Shown: positions 1-5,233, counted from the first letter of the stretch. The stretch is DNA of 5,371 bases from Bacteroidota bacterium (GCA_025455125.1 JALONE010000105.1:1-5371), one strand, 5' to 3'. Translations and numbers: made by a program. The notes: generated by a model not told the origin, from the sequence alone.

Positions 1-210
1 CACGAGATCGGGCGCCGGTGTTTCGAAGTGCTGCTCGAATTCCGCAAGCGTGTGTACCCGCACGATCTCGAACCGGTCCTCCAGATTGAGGATCAAGAAC
101 CGGGCAAGGTCGGCGTCCGGACTGAACACCAGGACGCGTTTGCGACGTCCGGTTGGGCGCACCATGGTATGCGGAAGCGGCTGAGTCACTTCATGTGCGG
201 ATTGAATCAT
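1..210 (-). CDS. Receiver-like (response-regulator) protein, N-terminal part only
   Basis: The gene runs off the left edge; 70 residues are visible. After a polar extension of about 24 residues comes RKRVLVFSPDADLARFLI, followed by a second strand (FEIVRVHT), an acidic helix and PDLV at the edge. This matches beta1-alpha1-beta2-alpha2-beta3 of a CheY-type receiver domain. The phosphoacceptor Asp would fall just past the edge, so it cannot be checked. The usual acidic pair after strand 1 (VVDDD) is replaced by FSPD, so the metal-binding pocket looks altered. The start is uncertain: ATG at 208-210 is used because it lies 20 bases after the preceding stop, but ATG at 163-165 is possible and neither has a clear Shine-Dalgarno. 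The gene is probably co-transcribed with the small membrane protein just upstream. The output domain, if any, is outside the window. Confidence 0.6.
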   Translation of the reverse strand, partial: MIQSAHEVTQPLPHTMVRPTGRRKRVLVFSPDADLARFLILNLEDRFEIVRVHTLAEFEQHFETPAPDLV

Positions 211-230
211 GAAGGCGTTCGGGACTGCGG

Positions 231-419
231 TTACGCAAGAAAATCGATCTCTTCGAACGCCGAGTTTGGCACAACTGGCGGAAACTCGCCGAGGCTCTTC
301 TGGTCGTCGTCATTCTCGAACGAAAGCATCGGCTCTTTGCCACCCAATACGTGAGACAACAAGTACGCACCGCCAACCGCCACGGCGACGGTGCCAAGCA
401 ACCACCAACGGAGTTTCAT
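231..419 (-). CDS. Small single-span membrane protein, unknown function
   Basis: This is a 62-residue protein I do not recognise. The N-terminus is short and basic (MKLRWW), followed by one hydrophobic segment at about residues 5-26 (LLGTVAVAVGGAYLLSHVLGG). The rest is a soluble, strongly acidic tail containing ENDDD at 35-39 and FEEIDF at 55-60. There is no Cys, no lipobox and no convincing signal-peptidase site, so an anchored protein is likelier than a secreted one. Translation signals are good: GGGGAG (427-432) lies 7 bases before the ATG. A sigma-54 promoter at 470-486 would start its mRNA about 40 bases upstream. It is the first gene after that promoter, and the receiver-like gene follows after 20 bases. 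The coding call rests on the start signals, promoter and membrane-protein composition; homology is untested. Confidence 0.65.
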   Translation of the reverse strand: MKLRWWLLGTVAVAVGGAYLLSHVLGGKEPMLSFENDDDQKSLGEFPPVVPNSAFEEIDFLA

Positions 420-426
420 AGTTTTG

Positions 427-432
427 CTCCCC
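427..432 (-). promoter_or_regulatory. Shine-Dalgarno of the small membrane protein
   Basis: On the minus strand this reads GGGGAG, 7 bases before the ATG at 417-419. It supports the 62-residue protein as a real gene. Its first two bases are also the last two of the inverted repeat at 431-461. Confidence 0.6.
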
Positions 433-461
433 GGATGCAGTTCGAACGATCGGGCATCCGG
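431..461 (-). promoter_or_regulatory. Inverted repeat / possible 5' mRNA stem-loop abutting the ribosome-binding site
   Basis: The arms CCGGATGC (461-454) and GCATCCGG (438-431) are a perfect 8-bp inverted repeat with a 15-base spacer. The sigma-54 promoter predicts a transcript start near 459, so most of this would form a stem-loop at the very 5' end of the mRNA. The distal arm runs into the Shine-Dalgarno. It could stabilise the message, tune translation, or be a DNA operator near +1; the sequence alone does not decide. Confidence 0.45.
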
Positions 462-469
462 CGAAATTG

Positions 470-486
470 TGCAAGGAATGTGCCAG
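470..486 (-). promoter_or_regulatory. Sigma-54 (RpoN) promoter, -24/-12 type
   Basis: The minus strand reads CTGGCACATTCCTTGCA. Against the known consensus (YTGGCACGrNNNTTGCW) it has TGGCAC and TTGCA intact, with exactly 10 bases between the invariant GG and GC. The predicted start is near 459, giving a leader of about 40 bases before the small membrane protein. A sigma-54 activator gene ends 143 bases upstream, which strengthens the call. Confidence 0.8.
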
Positions 487-566
487 CAGGCGAAAAACGC
501 CGGAGCGGGAATCTTCGAAGAAACGTGGAGGACGCGATGCAGGAAACTGCGGGATTTCTGGAATTG

Positions 567-590
567 GGAAAGCCGATAGAAATGCTTTCC
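567..590 (-). promoter_or_regulatory. Inverted repeat, candidate upstream activator site
   Basis: GGAAAGC and GCTTTCC form a perfect 7-bp inverted repeat separated by 10 bases, giving a half-site centre spacing of 17. It is centred about 119 bp upstream of the predicted sigma-54 start, a typical distance for an NtrC-family dimer site. It is not a convincing terminator for the gene upstream, because no T-run follows it on the minus strand. Assignment to the adjacent activator is inference. Confidence 0.5.
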
Positions 591-628
591 TACAAATTAG
601 AACAGAATCGAGGATTTCTGGGGCGAGA

Positions 629-1996
629 CTACTTGGCCGGTATCTGAAGTTCCTCGATCTTACGGTACAGAGAGGAAAGGCTGACGCCGAGGATCCTTGC
701 GGTGACCTCCTTGTTTTGCTGATGTGCGGCCAGCGTTTGCAGAATGAACTGGCGTTCGAACTGCTTCACAGCATCTTTGAGGGAGTTCCCCGCCGCGGGA
801 ACGAAGGCTGCTCCCGCATCATCGGCGGGCCGGATGTATTCAGGCAGGTGCTCGTTCTTCACGAAGTCGTCGTCGCAGAAGATGACCGCCCGCTCGACGA
901 CGTTCTCGAGTTCGCGCACTTCTCCCTTCCAATTGTGGTTCAGCAGCGCACGCATTGCGTCGTTCGAGAATCCCTGAATGGGCTTGCTCATCTGCTTCTT
1001 GAAGGCCTCGAGGAAATGCTGCGCGAGCACCGGGATGTCGTCCGGTCGCTCTTTGAGCGTCGGCAATCCGATCTCCACTACGTTGAGCCGGTAGAACAGA
1101 TCGTCGCGGAAGCGGCCTTCCTCGATCTCCTTGCGAAGGTCTTTGTTCGTCGCCGCGATGATCCGCACATCGATGTTGATGGGTTCCGTCATTCCCACCG
1201 GTGTGATCTCCCGCTGCTCGAGCGCACGCAGCAGCTTTACCTGGAGCGGCAGCGGGATCTCGCTCACCTCGTCAAGAAAGACCGTTCCGCCGTCCGCAAC
1301 ACGGAGCAATCCGTCCTTGTCCATCGTCGCGCCGGTGAACGACCCTTTCTTGTGACCGAACAACTCGCTTTCGAACAATGTATCGACGATCGCGCCGCAA
1401 TTGATGGGGACAAATCGCTTCTCGCGCCGGCCGCTGTTATAGTGGATTGCGCGCGCAACCAGTTCCTTTCCCGTCCCGCTCTTGCCCGTGATCAGCACGG
1501 TCCCTTCACTCGCCGCCACCCGTTGGATGACATCGAAGACCCGCTTCATCGACTGACTCTGCCCGATGATCTGGTCGAAGTCGTACGTGCGCTGGAGTTC
1601 TTGCCGAAGGAGTGAGTTCTCGGTCGCCAGGGCACGATACTCAAGCAGCTTCTTCACCCGGTGGAGCAGGTCATCAAAGTTGATCGGCTTGAGGATGTAG
1701 TCCGACGCCCCTTCGCGAAGCGCCTGGATGGCCGTCTCTACCGATGCGAAGGCGGTGATGATGATGACGAGCGCCTGCGGCGTCCGCTGGCGGATCTGCC
1801 GGAGCAGTTCGACCCCCTTCATCTCCGGCATTTCAATATCCGTGATGATGATGTCGAACGGATTCGCCTCGTGCCGCGTCAATGCATCGCGGCCGTTCGG
1901 CGCGTCCTCGACGCTGTATCCCTCTTTCTTCAGGATGAACGAGAGAGACTCGCGGATGATCTGCTCATCGTCGACAACGAGAAGTCGCTGTACCAT
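629..1996 (-). CDS. NtrC-family sigma-54-dependent response regulator
   Basis: This 455-residue protein has the full three-domain layout of a sigma-54 activator. The receiver domain (about 3-120) has acidic pair D9/D10, phosphoacceptor D53 in TDIEMP, T81 and K103. The AAA+ domain (about 142-372) has Walker A GKSGTGKE (171-178), the sigma-54 contact loop GSFTGA (218-223), Walker B with D242/E243 in VFLDE, sensor I in AATNKDL and the sensor II arginine in GEVREL (358-363). A Fis-type helix-turn-helix ends the protein (about 408-450, VTARILGVSLSSLYRKI). Phosphorylated, it should bind enhancer-like sites and use ATP to open sigma-54 promoters. Its ATG directly follows the kinase TAG, with AGGAAGGA (2004-2011) inside the kinase end, so the pair is translationally coupled. 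Small oddities are GSFTGA for the usual GAFTGA and GEVREL for GNVREL; both look functional. The class is secure; which target process (nitrogen, pili, stress) is unknown. Confidence 0.96.
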   Translation of the reverse strand: MVQRLLVVDDEQIIRESLSFILKKEGYSVEDAPNGRDALTRHEANPFDIIITDIEMPEMKGVELLRQIRQRTPQALVIIITAFASVETAIQALREGASDYILKPINFDDLLHRVKKLLEYRALATENSLLRQELQRTYDFDQIIGQSQSMKRVFDVIQRVAASEGTVLITGKSGTGKELVARAIHYNSGRREKRFVPINCGAIVDTLFESELFGHKKGSFTGATMDKDGLLRVADGGTVFLDEVSEIPLPLQVKLLRALEQREITPVGMTEPINIDVRIIAATNKDLRKEIEEGRFRDDLFYRLNVVEIGLPTLKERPDDIPVLAQHFLEAFKKQMSKPIQGFSNDAMRALLNHNWKGEVRELENVVERAVIFCDDDFVKNEHLPEYIRPADDAGAAFVPAAGNSLKDAVKQFERQFILQTLAAHQQNKEVTARILGVSLSSLYRKIEELQIPAK

Positions 1997-3406
1997 CTAA
2001 CTGTCCTTCCTGGGGAAACTGATCGCGAACGTGCTTCCCTTGCCCGGATCGCTCTCGACGAAAATATCGCCGCCAAAGCTTTTCATGATCCCGTAACTGA
2101 CCCACAAACCGAGGCCGGTTCCCTGCCCCGTCGCCTTCGTTGTGTAGAACGGCTCAAAGATCTTTTCGAGATCTGCCGGTTCGATGCCGCGTCCGGTATC
2201 CCGAATGATCACCGTCACCATCCGCTCGTCCAATGCACTTGCGAGCGTGATCGCCCCCTTCTTCCCCTCGAGCGCGTCGACGGCGTTCATCAGAATATTG
2301 ATGAATACCTGCACAGCTTGATCCGGCACAACGGAGATGTCGGGAAGGTCCTCCGCCAAGGCGATATTGAAGGTGATGTCCTTGACCTTCTTCCCGTACT
2401 GCACGATGTTCAACGCCTCGCGGACGACGCGGTTCACCTCGGTCTGCTTCGTGACGTGCGTCGACGGGCGGGAAAAGTCAACGAGTTCCCGGATGATGCG
2501 CGCGATCCGGTTCACCTGGCTGTTGATGAGCTCGAGCTTCTCCTTCGCAAACGGGTCGGAGCTCGTTCGCTGGATCACCTGCACAAGCGAGGAGATGGCG
2601 GTCAACGGGTTTCCCACTTCATGCGCGATGCCGGCCGCGAGGGTTCCGATGCTCTCCATGCGCTGCGAACGCACGAGTTGCTGCTCCAGCATCTTCTGCT
2701 CGGTGATGTCGCGATGCGCGCCCAGGTATCCCGCGACGTGTCCCTGCATGTCGACGATCGGTGAAATGACGAGCTCACTGTAGAATGGCGTCCCATCCTT
2801 CCGCGTGTTCTCGATGCGTCCCATCCAGACCTGACCCATGGCGATGTGCTTCCACACACCGCTCCAGAATTCCGCCGGGTGCTTGCCGCTGTTCAGGATG
2901 CGGGGATTCTTTCCGATGAGTTCTTCTTTCGAGTACCCCGTGATCCGTTCAAACGCCGGATTCACATAGACCATCATCCCCTCCGCATCCGTGATCTGGA
3001 TGGGATTGATGGTGTGATGAATGACGTTTGAAAACCGGAGGAAGTCGAGATCGCGCTGTTTCTGGCTCGTGATGTCGCGCGCGAAAACGACAAGGAATTC
3101 GTTCGAGCCGGGTTCGAGGGGCTGGACCTCAATCGAGACGTCAAGTTCGGCGCCGTCCTTTGTGATGAATCGGGTCTCGATCGGGTGGTGGTCGGTCCAT
3201 TCCCGCAGCAGCAGGTCGCATCGGTCGTGCTCGCTCGCCGGCAGGAGTGTCCGCAAGAGGTAGGGACGGTCGTGCGGTTGTACGCCGAGGACGGCTGTGG
3301 CAGACGCATTCGCCGCAATGACGTATCCATCCTTGTCAATCACAAGGACGAGGTCGGTCAGCAGGTCGAGGATTCTTCGGTAATCGGGGGTGTGGGGCTT
3401 CGGCAC
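1997..3406 (-). CDS. Soluble PAS-PAS sensor histidine kinase
   Basis: The protein is 469 residues from the chosen GTG start. No membrane segment or signal peptide is seen, so it senses in the cytoplasm. Two PAS domains (about 8-112 and 117-237) come first, the second with the common GKNPRILNSG and W-x-G...RKDG pattern. The HisKA domain follows with the phosphorylated His at residue 262 in GIAHEVGNPLTAI. The HATPase domain has the N box (LMNAVDAL), G1 (DTGRGI), F box (FEPFYTTK) and G2 (GTGLGL). It should autophosphorylate and pass phosphate to the adjacent sigma-54 activator, with which it abuts (TAG then ATG); NtrB, AtoS and ZraS are the same broad class. GTG at 3404-3406 is preferred because AGGAG sits 9 bases upstream. 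A TTG at 3452-3454 would add 16 residues but has no Shine-Dalgarno. The PAS ligand cannot be told from sequence. Confidence 0.94.
   Translation of the reverse strand: MPKPHTPDYRRILDLLTDLVLVIDKDGYVIAANASATAVLGVQPHDRPYLLRTLLPASEHDRCDLLLREWTDHHPIETRFITKDGAELDVSIEVQPLEPGSNEFLVVFARDITSQKQRDLDFLRFSNVIHHTINPIQITDAEGMMVYVNPAFERITGYSKEELIGKNPRILNSGKHPAEFWSGVWKHIAMGQVWMGRIENTRKDGTPFYSELVISPIVDMQGHVAGYLGAHRDITEQKMLEQQLVRSQRMESIGTLAAGIAHEVGNPLTAISSLVQVIQRTSSDPFAKEKLELINSQVNRIARIIRELVDFSRPSTHVTKQTEVNRVVREALNIVQYGKKVKDITFNIALAEDLPDISVVPDQAVQVFINILMNAVDALEGKKGAITLASALDERMVTVIIRDTGRGIEPADLEKIFEPFYTTKATGQGTGLGLWVSYGIMKSFGGDIFVESDPGKGSTFAISFPRKDS
2004..2011 (-). promoter_or_regulatory. Shine-Dalgarno of the sigma-54 activator, inside the kinase gene
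   Basis: The minus strand reads AGGAAGGA, ending 7 bases before the activator ATG. Because it lies within the last kinase codons, and the kinase stop touches the ATG, ribosomes finishing the kinase are placed to reinitiate. Confidence 0.6.
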
Positions 3407-3415
3407 GTCCTTGCT

Positions 3416-3420
3416 CTCCT
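3416..3420 (-). promoter_or_regulatory. Shine-Dalgarno that decides the kinase start
   Basis: AGGAG on the minus strand lies 9 bases before GTG at 3404-3406. Upstream of the alternative TTG at 3452-3454 the minus strand reads TTCCTCCC, which cannot pair with the 16S rRNA tail. Confidence 0.6.
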
Positions 3421-3467
3421 GAAAAAAGGTACGGCAAGGTTTCAAGAGAGGCAAGGGAGGAACAAGA

Positions 3468-3502
3468 ACGTCCGGCGCAGGTTCCTTGCGTACGCCGGAC
3501 GT
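3468..3502 (-). terminator. Probable terminator hairpin after the PDZ gene
   Basis: ACGTCCGGCG and CGCCGGACGT form a perfect 10-bp GC-rich inverted repeat with a 15-base loop. It begins 20 bases after the PDZ stop codon. The transcript continues with TCTTGTTCC, a T-rich but imperfect tail, so termination may be partial. It separates the PDZ gene from the kinase-activator operon, whose first gene starts 61 bases later. A regulatory attenuator or DNA operator is the alternative. Confidence 0.55.
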
Positions 3503-3522
3503 CGATGGTCGGTCACAAATGA

Positions 3523-4542
3523 CTAGACTTCGTCATCGACCGAGACACGGATCTTGCGCTTCTGCATCTTCTGAAGGTCGAAGTTACGTTCCTGCAAGTC
3601 TTTCTGCAGACGTTGAACCTCGAATTGCATTTCCTTTTCATCCTGACGCGGGATAGTGATATTGAACTGATGCAAGGCATCGTCGAACGACCCTCCGTCG
3701 CCGTGGAACCATCGCATGCGGGGCGCGACATGGAAGACATCCTCGCTCACCTCGTCGGCCTCCGGGAGGGTCGCCGACAAGACCTTCTTCGTTCCCTTTC
3801 GGATGACCTCGAAATCGATCTTATCGCCGGCTTCCAGCTTCTGAAGAGCCTTGTGAATGTCGCTCACTTCGTCGACCGATTTCTTTCCAGCACGAACAAT
3901 GACGTCCCCTGCTTTGAACCCGGCCTTCTCGGCAGGGCTTTCCTTCTTCACGCTCTCCACGAGAACTCCTTCGCCGTCGGGGGCGCCAAAGTACTCGGCC
4001 AGTTGCTCGCCCAGCTCACGCACCTCCATCCCGAGCGTTCCCCGATTGCCGCGAAGTATCATCATGTGCCGCTCGGGGGCGACCGGCGGGATCGCCATTC
4101 CGAGCGATCCAGGCTTGCGGATCTTGATGATCGACGGCTTCATTGTGCCGACAACGATACCGAGCGTCTTCTTCTCGCCGTTGCGCATGACCGTGACCGT
4201 CGTCTTTGTCCCAGGCGCCGTTGCGCTCACAGCTTTCGAGAGGTCTTCGGCTTCTGCAATGGCGGTGCTGCCGAAGTTGATCACAATATCCCCTTTCTTC
4301 AGCCCCGCAGAATCGGCCGGGCTCTTCTTGACGACGCTCTCGACCCGAGCACCTTCCTCGGGTGCCGTGGCGTCTTCTTCATCCGATTCCTCTGCGATGC
4401 TGAGAATGGAGACGCCGATCCAGCCTTTGGCCTTCTCCTTTTTGGGCTTCTCCGCCGACTGCGCAAACGAAGTCGCCACGAACGCTCCAAGCACGAGCAT
4501 GATCGCGGCGACCCGAAGCATCAACTTGTCGAATTGGTTCAT
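3523..4542 (-). CDS. Exported double-PDZ protein without a protease domain
   Basis: The 339-residue protein starts with a Sec signal peptide: basic N-region, hydrophobic stretch to about residue 23, and likely cleavage after SFA (27). A Lys-rich linker follows. PDZ 1 (about 40-133) begins GWIGVSI and contains SPADSAGLKKGD. PDZ 2 (about 168-258) begins GTLGMEV and contains SPAEKAGFKAGD. Both match the bacterial HtrA/Ctp-type PDZ fold. There is no trypsin-like Ser-His-Asp domain and no tail-specific protease domain, so a proteolytic role is not supported. The C-terminal 40 residues are charged and Gln-rich (EMQFEVQRLQKDLQERN), probably a coiled coil, ending SVDDEV. It most likely acts outside the inner membrane as an adaptor or envelope-stress component; the partner is unknown. 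ATG at 4540-4542 is chosen because AGGAGGT lies 6 bases upstream and the signal peptide then sits at the N-terminus. Hairpins on both sides suggest a single-gene unit. Confidence 0.88.
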   Translation of the reverse strand: MNQFDKLMLRVAAIMLVLGAFVATSFAQSAEKPKKEKAKGWIGVSILSIAEESDEEDATAPEEGARVESVVKKSPADSAGLKKGDIVINFGSTAIAEAEDLSKAVSATAPGTKTTVTVMRNGEKKTLGIVVGTMKPSIIKIRKPGSLGMAIPPVAPERHMMILRGNRGTLGMEVRELGEQLAEYFGAPDGEGVLVESVKKESPAEKAGFKAGDVIVRAGKKSVDEVSDIHKALQKLEAGDKIDFEVIRKGTKKVLSATLPEADEVSEDVFHVAPRMRWFHGDGGSFDDALHQFNITIPRQDEKEMQFEVQRLQKDLQERNFDLQKMQKRKIRVSVDDEV

Positions 4543-4548
4543 GGTGCT

Positions 4549-4555
4549 ACCTCCT
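4549..4555 (-). promoter_or_regulatory. Shine-Dalgarno that decides the PDZ protein start
   Basis: AGGAGGT on the minus strand lies 6 bases before ATG 4540-4542, a near-ideal site. It rules out the in-frame ATG 12 codons upstream (4576-4578), which would bury the signal peptide behind a polar extension. Confidence 0.75.
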
Positions 4556-4612
4556 GTGAATTGGTTGTGGACAGGCATTCCGCTCTGCTCGTGGTGGCAT
4601 ATCGAGAGTATA

Positions 4613-4638
4613 GACGAGGGGGGACGCCGGCGGGTTCC
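4613..4638 (-). promoter_or_regulatory. Candidate ECF-sigma promoter of the PDZ gene
   Basis: The minus strand carries GGAAC (4638-4634), 17 bases, then CGTC (4616-4613). This resembles the known GGAAC(C)-N16/17-CGTC pattern of several ECF sigma groups. It would start transcription about 60 bases before the PDZ ATG, and an envelope-type PDZ gene is a plausible ECF target. Caution: the -35 part overlaps a 6-bp GC hairpin (CGCCGG/CCGGCG, 4625-4643), and a TATACT (4612-4607) offers a rival sigma-70 -10, though with no good -35. Confidence 0.35.
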
Positions 4639-4650
4639 CGGCGGATGGGC

Positions 4651-4682
4651 AAAAAAAATCCCGGTCCGACGAGGACCGGGAT
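4651..4682 (-). terminator. Rho-independent terminator of the pilin-like gene
   Basis: A perfect 10-bp stem (ATCCCGGTCC/GGACCGGGAT) with a 5-base loop is followed directly by a run of eight T on the minus strand, counting the pairing base. It lies 37 bases after the pilin-like stop codon. It isolates that gene from the PDZ gene downstream. Confidence 0.93.
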
Positions 4683-4699
4683 GGAGATGATCGGTACTA

Positions 4700-4718
4700 C
4701 CGTTCTGCTGCGGAACGG
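4700..4718 (-). other. Second hairpin in the 3' untranslated region of the pilin-like gene
   Basis: CCGTTC and GAACGG form a 6-bp stem with a 7-base loop, starting 1 base after the stop codon. No T-run follows it, so it is not itself a terminator. With the strong terminator 17 bases on, it may protect the mRNA 3' end. It is short enough to be chance. Confidence 0.35.
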
Positions 4719-4719
4719 C

Positions 4720-5103
4720 TTACTGGAAGTCACCCGCGTACTGCCAGCTTCCCAGCTTACCGTCGCTATCAACCGTGACGTTGATGGTGTTCGTGGAATT
4801 CTGAACGGAGGTCGCAACGATCGCAACGCTCGCGGCACCAGCCGTGGCGGTGTAGGTCGCGTTCTCGTTCGTGGCCATCTTCACCGGGATCGTGTAGCCC
4901 GTGTAAGCGCCGCTGCCGCCGCCCATCGAGGAAGGACGGATCTTGAACTGATAGGCATGCGCCGCAATGTTGTTCAGGTCGTTGATCATGGCATCTTTGT
5001 TTGCCTGGATGCTCTGAGCGGAGAAGAGGCTCAGACCGACCGCAATGGCGATACCGACGATGATAACGCCGAGGATGATGAGAAGAAGCTGCTGTTGACC
5101 CAT
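4720..5103 (-). CDS. Small pilin-like surface protein, atypical type IV pilin-like N-terminus
   Basis: The protein has 127 residues. It starts MGQQQ, then an uninterrupted hydrophobic segment to about residue 27 (LLLIILGVIIVGIAIAVG), followed by an amphipathic helix (about 28-55) and a Gly/Ser/Thr/Ala-rich region of likely beta strands. There is no Cys. The layout is that of a type IV pilin or pseudopilin with a minimal leader: cleavage after Gly2 would leave QQQLLLI. The classical Glu5 of bacterial pilins is missing. From memory, similar short proteins with a RP-S-x-GGG-x-GxYTGY stretch occur in Ignavibacteria-like genomes, but I cannot verify this. A strong Shine-Dalgarno (TGGAGG, 6 bases before the ATG) and a strong terminator suggest high expression as a single gene. 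No pilus assembly gene is in view. An alternative is a plain membrane-anchored surface protein. Confidence 0.75.
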   Translation of the reverse strand: MGQQQLLLIILGVIIVGIAIAVGLSLFSAQSIQANKDAMINDLNNIAAHAYQFKIRPSSMGGGSGAYTGYTIPVKMATNENATYTATAGAASVAIVATSVQNSTNTINVTVDSDGKLGSWQYAGDFQ

Positions 5104-5109
5104 TGTAAA

Positions 5110-5115
5110 CCTCCA
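5110..5115 (-). promoter_or_regulatory. Shine-Dalgarno of the pilin-like gene
   Basis: TGGAGG on the minus strand lies 6 bases before ATG 5101-5103 and fixes the very short leader (MG) before the hydrophobic helix. Confidence 0.75.
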
Positions 5116-5175
5116 GAGTGTTGATTATGGGATAGTGAACTATTCGGTTCTGTTTCCAAGCTCGGTGTCCTAATA

Positions 5176-5192
5176 TCCAACTCCCGTACCAG
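5176..5192 (-). promoter_or_regulatory. Imperfect sigma-54-like promoter before the pilin-like gene
   Basis: The minus strand reads CTGGTACGGGAGTTGGA. It fits the consensus in spacing and in TGG-ACG and TTG-A. It departs at TGGTACG for TGGCACG, and at the -12 GC, which is GG here. The second change hits a highly conserved base and lowers confidence. If used, transcription starts near 5165 with a leader of about 60 bases. Pilin genes are known sigma-54/PilR targets in other bacteria, which makes it worth recording. Confidence 0.3.
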
Positions 5193-5233
5193 CGGATGCC
5201 ACGGAGTCCGTTTCAACAATACACTGTTTTCGT

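Noticed and set aside
489..501. GGCG-A5-CGCC small inverted repeat just upstream of the sigma-54 promoter
   Set aside because: A 4-bp stem is expected by chance several times in this window; no position-specific support.
467..1615. Long plus-strand open frame (382 codons)
   Set aside because: It lies antisense to the sigma-54 activator, whose every domain motif is intact. The plus-strand product is Arg/Asp/Leu-rich without recognisable domains and has no Shine-Dalgarno.
1661..2764. Long plus-strand open frame (367 codons) spanning the kinase-activator junction
   Set aside because: It is antisense to two clearly real genes and crosses their boundary; composition is typical of a codon-bias shadow.
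3422..3452. Bacteroidota-style TTG/TAnnTTTG promoter just before the kinase
   Set aside because: TACCTTTTTT is a loose match and would put the transcript start on top of the Shine-Dalgarno.
3523..4542. HtrA/DegP serine protease
   Set aside because: Only PDZ domains are present; there is no trypsin-like domain or GNSGG-type active-site motif.
3523..4578. Longer PDZ protein starting at ATG 4576-4578
   Set aside because: It adds 12 polar residues before a clear signal peptide and ignores AGGAGGT placed 6 bases before the internal ATG.
3613..5124. Long plus-strand open frame (503 codons) across the PDZ gene, terminator and pilin-like gene
   Set aside because: It reads through a minus-strand terminator and two genes with strong start signals; low-complexity RRRR/DDD-type composition shows no domain.
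5132..5143. ATAGT-GA-ACTAT palindrome in the leader of the pilin-like gene
   Set aside because: Five-base arms with a 2-base gap are likely by chance, and the loop is too tight for an RNA hairpin.
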